NCBI RefSeq assembly: GCF_964275005.1
Contig: NC_092689.1
Location: forward strand, 3,264,501-3,328,500
Length of the DNA: 64,000 bases
From: Diadema setosum
Lineage: Eukaryota; Echinodermata; Echinoidea; Diadematoida; Diadematidae
Reading direction: 5' to 3'
The position numbers were made by a program, and so were the translations under genes. Below, in pieces: positions 23,201-32,200 of the stretch (its first letter is position 1; each line of letters opens with the position of its first letter). The notes under the pieces were generated by a model. It was not told the DNA's origin. It worked only from the letters and a program-made list of their open reading frames with translations, and did no database searches.

Positions 23201-26200
23201 TGAATATAGTAAAATCAAACAGACAGGATGGGAGAGGTTCCATCTTAATGGGTTCTAAACAAGAGAATTATAGATTTTTAAAAAGTTTTCAGGTGTTTTC
23301 ATTATTGTGATGTTAGTAGCAAAAGCATGCACAGTACATAAGGCATTTATGACAATGTTATAATATGCACTCATTGTGAAAATATTCATCAACTACCAAA
23401 TTTCCTGTTTCAAACTCTTTTGCACAGCTATTGGTATAAGGTGTCAATTCATATAATACAATGAAAGATTACAAAGATCTGCAATATGTTTTCCTTTTTT
23501 TTTTGAAAAATATCCCCATATCTTTTTCCCAAGTTCATATGAGGTTATCAAACTAATTCTGCGTTTTTCACATTCCCAGAGGAAATACACAAGCAGATCT
23601 TGAGTCGAGCAAGCCGGACACTGACCGGACTGGGGAAGCACTTCAAGAAGATGGACCGGTCAGGGGATGGGACGTTGGACCGAGAGGAACTCACGGAAGC
23701 CCTGAGGACATATCACATCAAGCTAGATCCAAAGGTTTGGACATTCAATTCAGTGCAATTCACTTCATTTCATTTCATTTCAATTCAGTTCAGTTCAATT
23801 CGAATCAATTCAATTAAATTCAATTCAATTCAATTCAATTCAGTTCAATTCAATTCAATTCAATTCAATTCAATTCAATTCAATTCAATTCAGTTCAATC
23901 CAATTCAATTCAATTCAATTCAATTCAATTCAATTCGGTTAAATTGTCCAATGGAAATATAACAGGAAATTCAGTGCAGGATTTTTACATACATGAATGA
24001 CTATCTCTTATGTTGCTTTAAAAAAAAAAAAAATTAAAAAAAACTTTTTCTGTGTCATCAACAGAGCTGGCAAATAAGTATATTCAAATGCTATTTGGCA
24101 TGTTATTTCTTGGTCAATGATAGGAACATGTTTTTTGGTACCATATTTTTTTTTTTTTTTTAGTACTGAAATTTAATTTAGCATGCATGGTATGTGCAAT
24201 TTCCCATTTTTACATCAGCATGTATTATCATATGCATGGCTTGACACTAAGTTTTTCTTTGGTGGTCAGAAAGGTAAAGAAAAGCATTAAAAATGTTGTT
24301 TTTGATGAACCATTTAAATAATACAATTAACCATGATAATTGTGTGAAAATTTGCAGGTATGACAAAGTGCATCAAATAGCACTAGGACTAAGAAGTGAG
24401 GAAGTAAAACATTAGAATATGAATTGATTTAATAAAACATTAAATTGATTAAAAATCTTGATTAATATATAAAAATAGCAGGAATGTAAAAGGGCTTAAA
24501 TTGCCAAATTTAACTAATTCTATCTTAAATTTAGGCATAAACATAATTTTCCATGACACCACATATTCATTGAATAATTTTCTTCAACATAAGGTATATA
24601 CCTACTGCTAATTCTGATGGCCCTGGGCCATTGGACAGTACTGAAAATACTGAAAATACAAGAAGTGCGCAAAAGAGACGCCACCAAGAACACTGAGAAA
24701 ACAGAAAAACAGGTCACAATGGAAGCTAGTGAAAGATCGCAGATGAGGGAAGAGGAACGAGAAGGAGTATATGAACGAAGATAACAATAGAAATACACAG
24801 AGGCAGAGAAAAGGGAAAAGAAAGAAAAAAGAAGAAGAGGGACCTGATGACTTATTCCTTGACGGGGAAAAAAATTGAAAGAAACATTCAGTCCATTGGG
24901 TTGCAGGCATCCAAGACAATGGATAAGCTGTTCCTCGTGTAGTTTCTGGACTTTGTCTGTGCCACCATGGCAAGTCATCATCGCACAGATCTTGAGGTTG
25001 TTGATGGTGTGTCCCCGCAGGTTGAAATGGTGGGCCACTAGAAGTCCTGGTGTTCTCAGCCTGATGGATCGAAGATGATCCGTTGTGCGATTGGCCAGTC
25101 TCTGTTTAGTTTCGCCTCTGTACATTTTGTTGCAGGCTGTACATGTCATCGCATAAATTGCATTTTTGGTAATGCGCAAGAAACGATCACAGACAAACCA
25201 GGTGTATTTTGGTCCTTTGATGTTTGTTGCCCCATCCATGTGGCTGCATGTGTTACACCTTCTCATTCTACAGGGTTGGGTACCGTATCCCAAATCTACT
25301 TCTGACTGTGCCTGGGCCTTCATTTTTACGTGGACCAGCAGATCCCGCAGACTACTGTCCTTCTTGTATGCTAAGAGAGGAGGATCTTTGAAGATTTCCT
25401 TGGTGGTGGCATCTTCTTGTAAGATGTGTGTGTTGACCATAATGGTGGAAACGAGCTTTTCCGTTGATGGGTGATATGTTAGAACTTTGTCCTTGTTCTG
25501 ATGTCTCCTAGGCTCCAGGGCTTATATGTATATTCGTATACATACATACATACATACATTGTATTATATAATTATTGTAATGCAACTGGGCCATACCTGA
25601 TATGTACATCAACTTTGATCAATACAAACCTTTTATATGCTAATGTATTCAGCTGTAACAAGCTAAGGAGTTGTTTTTTCTCTTCATTTTTTTCCCTTTC
25701 TAGCCATAATGCCATTATGGTTTAATTCTCATAGTCAAGGCTCAGCACTAACTTTTTCTTTTGGTGGACCATTCTGGCCACTAAAATCTTCAAATTTGAT
25801 TATTTAGTGGCTGGACAATGAAATATGGCACCCCCAAATTAAAGAGAAAACATGAAGAATAAAGTATTTTAATTCATCGAAACAGTATAACACTACTGTA
25901 AACCATGATGGTAGTGTGAATGACCAAGTAGGGTAGTAATGCATTTTAGTCCGACAGTGCTATTTGAATATTCAAACCGAATTTTCAACGCATACCCACA
26001 TCTTCTTCAGGGTCGACATGAACAATTATGAAAATAAACAAGATGACTCTACTCTATATACACAAGTGGTGGTCAAAGGAATGTTTATGCATGTGGTATC
26101 TATGTAGAGGCATTGTTTGTATGTTATTAGCATGCGCACTTCCAGTCATGGTCAGTTTGTATGATTATGATGTAATGATAATAGTAATTCATGTCGCAAT

Positions 26201-29200
26201 GACACGAATATGCATAAGTAACCAACATATCATATTGATTTGAAGCATGTAAATGAAAGTGTTAGCAGGAGACCAATACTTGTGTAAGACTTAAAACTGC
26301 ATATGGGCCGTTTAATTGGTATCTGTACTGGACAAATTCTTGAGGAAAAAGTAAAGGCCTTATAACCCTCTAACAGCAGTGTTTAGGGTAGAGTACTTAT
26401 GTATCGCTACTGCTTATAAAAGTTGTACTTGTCAAGCCACTAGAGTTCTCTATTAAGTCCAACCTGAAAGCTTCTACTACGCACATAGCACATAGTTCAG
26501 CGAGTTTTCTTTCATCTGCTGTTTCGTATCCATCTCCAAAGAGGCAGATCTTGAAGTCCTGCAGAAAGTGGTCTGCTTCGTTGAAGTGTTCAGCTACAGG
26601 GAATCCAGTGCGGTCTTGTCTAATTGTGTACCTGTGGTTGTTGAATCTTGTTCTGAATTTAGTGCTGTTTTCCCCAATTTAAGCCACATTGGGGCATTTT
26701 GAGCAGAGAAAGCAAGAGAGGATGTTGCTGGAATCACAGTTGTGGTTAGGTGGATGTATGGTAAAACCAGATGAGAGACTTATGGAGTTATCAATAATGA
26801 TGTGCGGGCAAATTTGGCAGCGTGGTTTCCCGCAGGGCTGGTTACCTCTGGGTTGAGGTGGTCCCGGAAGCTGGTTCTTAAGAAGGAGTCTTTTCAGGTT
26901 GGGACGCTGTCTTTGAGAATGGAGAGAAACCCTTGGCATGACTTTTTCAAGTTTCTTATCTGCCATGATTGTGGCCATTCTTTCTTTAATTGCATGGGCA
27001 AGGTGACACGTTTTTGGGTGGTATGTAGAGACGAAGGGGATTGCCTCTTCGTCTTCAGTTTTTCTGACTTGTTCGAGTAGGTCCTCTCTACCTTTTTGGC
27101 TGACCTTTCTTATGGCTTTGTTAAAATGATAATAAAGCTTGATAATCATCATAGACATAGACAATTATGTGAAATTGGCAGGTATGATAAAGGAATTCAA
27201 ATACCATATAGTAACTTCACTAATATTGATGTCAGCCATAAATGTATTAATATAAATAAATTTTCTTTAACACCCCATATTCCTGATATTATTATCTAAC
27301 AATAAGAATATTTGATTTGATTTGATTCGATTAGATCTTTTTTATTACAAAACAGTAAAAAGCCTGCTGTCAGCTTTGAAGCTGCTTTTCAGCAAGGCTG
27401 TGCATAAGAATTTGCAAAACTGAATGAAAAAACAAAGAGTAACAGGTACAATAATAATAATATTAATGATGATGATGATGATGATAATGATAATGATAAT
27501 AATAATAGTGATAATAATAATAGTAATAATAATAATGATGATGAAAATTATAATAATAATAATGATAATAATAAGAATAATAGCACCTGATTAAACACAA
27601 TATTAATGACATACAAATGAAAAAAATTAGAATTAAAACAGATATGACTATAAATATAAAATGTGATTGGGAATGACAGAGTACATATCGATGACAACAG
27701 AAATAAAATTGTGACAGAACAAATTATTATGCATAATTAAAACAAAAAATAACACAATGACTTGTTGCAAATTAATTTAAATACTGTATACTGTGTACAC
27801 CATTATTTTCGCGAATGACGAGGTCATAGACATTTTCGCGAGATGTTGTTTTCGCGAATCGACGCCGACGCTTACGTTAATGCTCTATTAACAAAGCACA
27901 TGGAGACAATTTCGCGTGTTGTTAAATTCGCGATCCAACTGCAGTTCGCGAAATTCGCGAAAATTAAACCCGCGCGAAAATAACGGCGTATACAGTATAA
28001 CTGAAAATTTGACAGTTAGATGAGAGATGGAAACTGCAAAAACTGTCTGTCATCTCCATAGAAAGTCCCTGAAGTGCAGCCTTTGTTGCAAGCAGAGTGT
28101 TCACCTCGTGCCTATTGTTCCACACAGCCAATTGTCTCTGTTCACAGTGTGTGTGTTGAAATGATGCATGCACAATACATCATACACGCACATGCCGTAT
28201 GGTACCTGTGTCTCCAGCTCCCAACTGTCTGATAGCCAAAACCAAGTTTATTTATTCATTTATTTCTTTAAGCAGGGTAGCCCTCTCAGTTCATTCAGAC
28301 AATTTCGTCTCGAATATTGTTCGGGCTCATCCAGCTTGGTATCGACTTTCTCCAGCTTTTTCTCCAGTTCACGGACTTTCTTCTTCACCTGCTTGATTTC
28401 CTTGTCTTTGGTGTCATTGCCAAACTTCATGGCTGCATAGATGCTTTGCGATACCCTGTCCAAGATGGCGTTGGCAATTGAGTTTGCCATTCTATTCAGG
28501 AATGGTTCAGAGGAGATCACTTCCTTTATGTGCTGCTTCGTCTCCATTGTGGTTTCTCGGTCAAGTTCAGTAGAACTTTTGCTCTCATTGTCTTGGTCGA
28601 TGGTAGAGTGAGCAGTCAATGTAACAGTGTTAGAGTAAAAGCATAATCTGCTTTAGTCTATGATACTAGACCCCAGTTTCTTCACAAATTACACAAGCCA
28701 TTATGAAACATTGAGCCACAACTTATTTTCCCCTTGTCAGTGTGAAAAAGACACAAAAGCAATCTACACACTTACACATTTTGGGCGGCACGATTGGGCC
28801 ACCAAAACATATATTTTCTTAAAAAGTGGAGGCTCGACATCAGTTTCTGGTGGCCCAAGGCCACCAGGCTACTGGTAATGTGGAGCCCTGTTTTTGTGCT
28901 TCCTCAGCTCACTGCTGCCAAACTGCAGAGCAAAGTGATATACTATGGACTCCTGTTTTAATGAAGTCCTTGAGAACCACACTTTTCTTTCACTATACCA
29001 ACATTTTGTTATAACTGAACAAATAAGCGATAAAAAAAAAATAGAGCTGATAATGTTGCAATTTTTACTTCGTTGTAACCAGAATTTTGTTTAACAGTGT
29101 TCGTTATGGCGGGAGTGCACTGTATTACTTTTTGATGGTGATGTGTACATGAAGATCTGAGGTTTTCATCGTATTATCTTGAAAAGAACAGGGAAGAGAG

Positions 29201-32200
29201 ATGCGTGATATCATATATATGTATGAGGGGTTTAATTTTAGCCGCTAATGCACAAAGTGGGCAGTCTCTCAACCTATGCATATTCATGACCCCATCATGA
29301 ATACATGCATATTCATATCTTTGTGTTTGTCTTGATTTATGCACCTTGCTGTTAAATGTATCTCACAATGTTGTCTGTGCTTTGTTAGCTGTTTGACCAG
29401 CTGTGGCTTATCATAGACCAGAACGGGGATAACGCCATTGACTACAGTGAGTTTTGCAGGGCTTTCATTGGGGAGATGAGTGAATTCCGTAAACATTTTG
29501 TCATCAAGGTAGGTACCTGTGAACTTTTCACGTTTGTTTCTTGCTTCATTTTTATCTTTTTACTTTTCTCTTTAAATCTCATGTCTTCAAAATAGTGAAG
29601 ACGGAGATATATATAATTTTTTTCTAAAGAATAGAATTGGTTTGAACTTGAAATTTTTCATCTTTGATTGGTAGTTATTAGTATCTCGGGATGTTGCATG
29701 AATCTTACAATTCATTACAACTTTGGAAAGCATTGGTGAGTAGATTTCTAAGTTTTTGATGAGACTGGGGAATTTGCATTAAGCATGTTCTGTATAAATG
29801 ACATGTGTTTGCTGGAGAAGGCAAATTTCTTGATGTTAGTCAGTACATTAGTAATTTGTTACTTGTAGCATTCCTTGATTCTCAATAAATTCTATGTCAA
29901 AGTCACTTTGTAATGCTGATATTCCCTTCATAACCTGAATTGTTTGGCATTGTGTGCATGACATTGCCTGTATAAAATCAAAGTATTGTTTGCAAACGTG
30001 TGCTGTGTCTTTGGTGCAGGTGAGTTTCTTGTCCTATCTCAAAGCTACATTTCACCACATTTTTCAGGCCTTCAGAAAAATTGATGCCAACAAGTCGGGC
30101 ACAGCAGGCATTGATGAGGTCAAGAAATTCTTCAGAGCTCACAAACATCCCTTGGTCACGGCAGGTTAGTGAAACATGTACTGAGGATTGTCAATCACGA
30201 TATGTGACGATTACATCTGTTTGAATGGACGTTAACACCCATTTTAAAATTAAGTCGAAAGTAAGCACATGTTAATCATAATTCTTCAAGCAGTTTCAGA
30301 TATGGCCTTTATTACAAATGCCTAAGAAAGATATTTACTTTTTTTTTTAATGAAATATTGCTGTGGTCATGGCATACAATCAACATTACATGTTGAAGAC
30401 AAGACTTCCACCATTATATTACAGTGGCACTCACCCTGAATTCTTGGTAAATGATGACAAGATTACTTTTGAATTAATCTTTCAATCCAGACCCGTGTCT
30501 TCATATGTTAGCAAAGCCTTCTGAGTAGAAAGTGACCCTCCCCCTCTCAGATGGCATTTGACATAATAGACTTCCTGTCTTATTAGTGTACTGTCATAGC
30601 AATGGCTAGAACAAAAAGAAATTGACTTTTATTAGTACTTTTTCTTACCCTGACAGTTGGTATATTTGTCATTTTGTCATCATGGTAGCTTCTTTAATGC
30701 ATCAAAACCTTGGTTGTGTATTAACTTAAATTGATCCAAACATTAATTGATATATTCATATATTCATTTATTCATTTGTCAAGTCTTTGTACAACCTTGC
30801 AAGATGTGAGTCACCATTCCCAGTAAGGTCAATATTGTTTCTTGCCAATTAAATGTCAATGGTCACCATGCATCAAGTCAGCTGTACTATTGTTGGTGGG
30901 TTATTTTTTTGGTGGTTTTTTTTTTTTCTGTCACAACCAATGATAAGAGTTCTCCGCCAGATATGGGATTGTGTCTAGCATGCCTAATTAAGGTCACACG
31001 TGCCATCCCATGCTCATCTGGATGTCCACTGAATATGTTAGACCTTCTAGCCCCCACCCCCTTTAAAGGCATTAACAATGTTTCCAGGCGGAAAACCCCT
31101 AGCTCCATGGGCCTGTATCACATGATACCTATGTCTCTGTTACTGTGTAATATATCAAGCTCTAACTTACGAAGCTATGAACACTGTGCTTGAAAATGAA
31201 TGATAATTGCTTCAAAAAGGTTCAACTGTAAGTGAATGGAGTTACCTTACTCTTGTTTCAGCCATAGACGGTTTGAAAGAACAATTTTGGACATGGTTCA
31301 TCAACATGGTGCCATGTGTTTGTGGATATCTTGATAGTGAGAGATCAGCATAGAGAGATCAGCATAGATAGAGATCAGCATTTTATGGCTCACTCTGCAA
31401 AGTTTGGTAGTTTTAACCCTTTATGTGCTTTGAGTGCCGATTGGGACAGAAAACCCCATAGGGTTTTACAAACTGTCCAAATTTCATGGCACAAAAAGGG
31501 TTAGACAGGCTCTTTGATGTCCTTCCTCTTAATGCAGTGCACTGAATCAGTAGGTAATTGAATTCGTAGACAAGGATAAATTTAGTTAGCATGCATTCAA
31601 ATAGAAGTCGCAGCTGATATGCATGTAAGAGTGGTGGGGTAGAGGACTTACTATGTGTTCTTGAGAGGAAGTAGCTGCACTGGTGTGAGTCTCCCAGTCA
31701 CACATTCTATATTATCCACAGTTTTTAGTAGGCAAAGAAAGGCAGAAGTTATGGATTAGGGAGCATTTTAATGTTTACTTTTATGTTAAAAAACATCATT
31801 ATGAATTCATAATGTAGTGTTTCCCTATCTCATACTTGATCCATTATTGGAATTTTTGTAATATTTCCATATCTATTGAGTTCTTGTTTGTTTGTTTGTT
31901 TGTTTGTTTGTTTGTTTGTTTTTGTTTTTTTTAATCCAGTAGTCTTAGTTGATCACAGTTCTTTCACAGTTCTTTCACCTGCTTTCTACCTTCTGTAAAT
32001 CTTAAATCTTGAGTCTGGTCCTGAGTCTAGTATATTGGCATATACTAGGAGTTGCAAGGGAAGACAAATTTGAGCAAGGCTGATGGTTGCTAAGGAAGAT
32101 AGTTTGTTCTCAGGGTGTGGAAATACCACTACCCCCCCCCCCCCCTCTTATCGAGTTATTCAACATTGCAGATGAAATCATGTAAGGTTGTATGACAATA

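Larger units (their letters stand above)
23735..29388. other. CAPS2-like intron 13, retroelement-rich
   Basis: The longest intron, 5.65 kb. In order it holds an AATTC microsatellite, a short repeat containing TTTTTCTTTGGTGG (about 24238-24300, echoed at 25735-25880 and, reversed, at 28780-28890), two Penelope-like remnants, an ATA/ATG microsatellite, a TTTTCGCG-type MITE, a LINE ORF1 remnant and a possible small pogo-type MITE. All coding remnants are antisense to the host gene. Confidence 0.7.

Noticed and set aside
24608-24973. Second - strand frame rich in Phe, Ser and Leu
   Set aside because: It overlaps the Penelope remnant in another frame and its composition comes from a purine-rich + strand.
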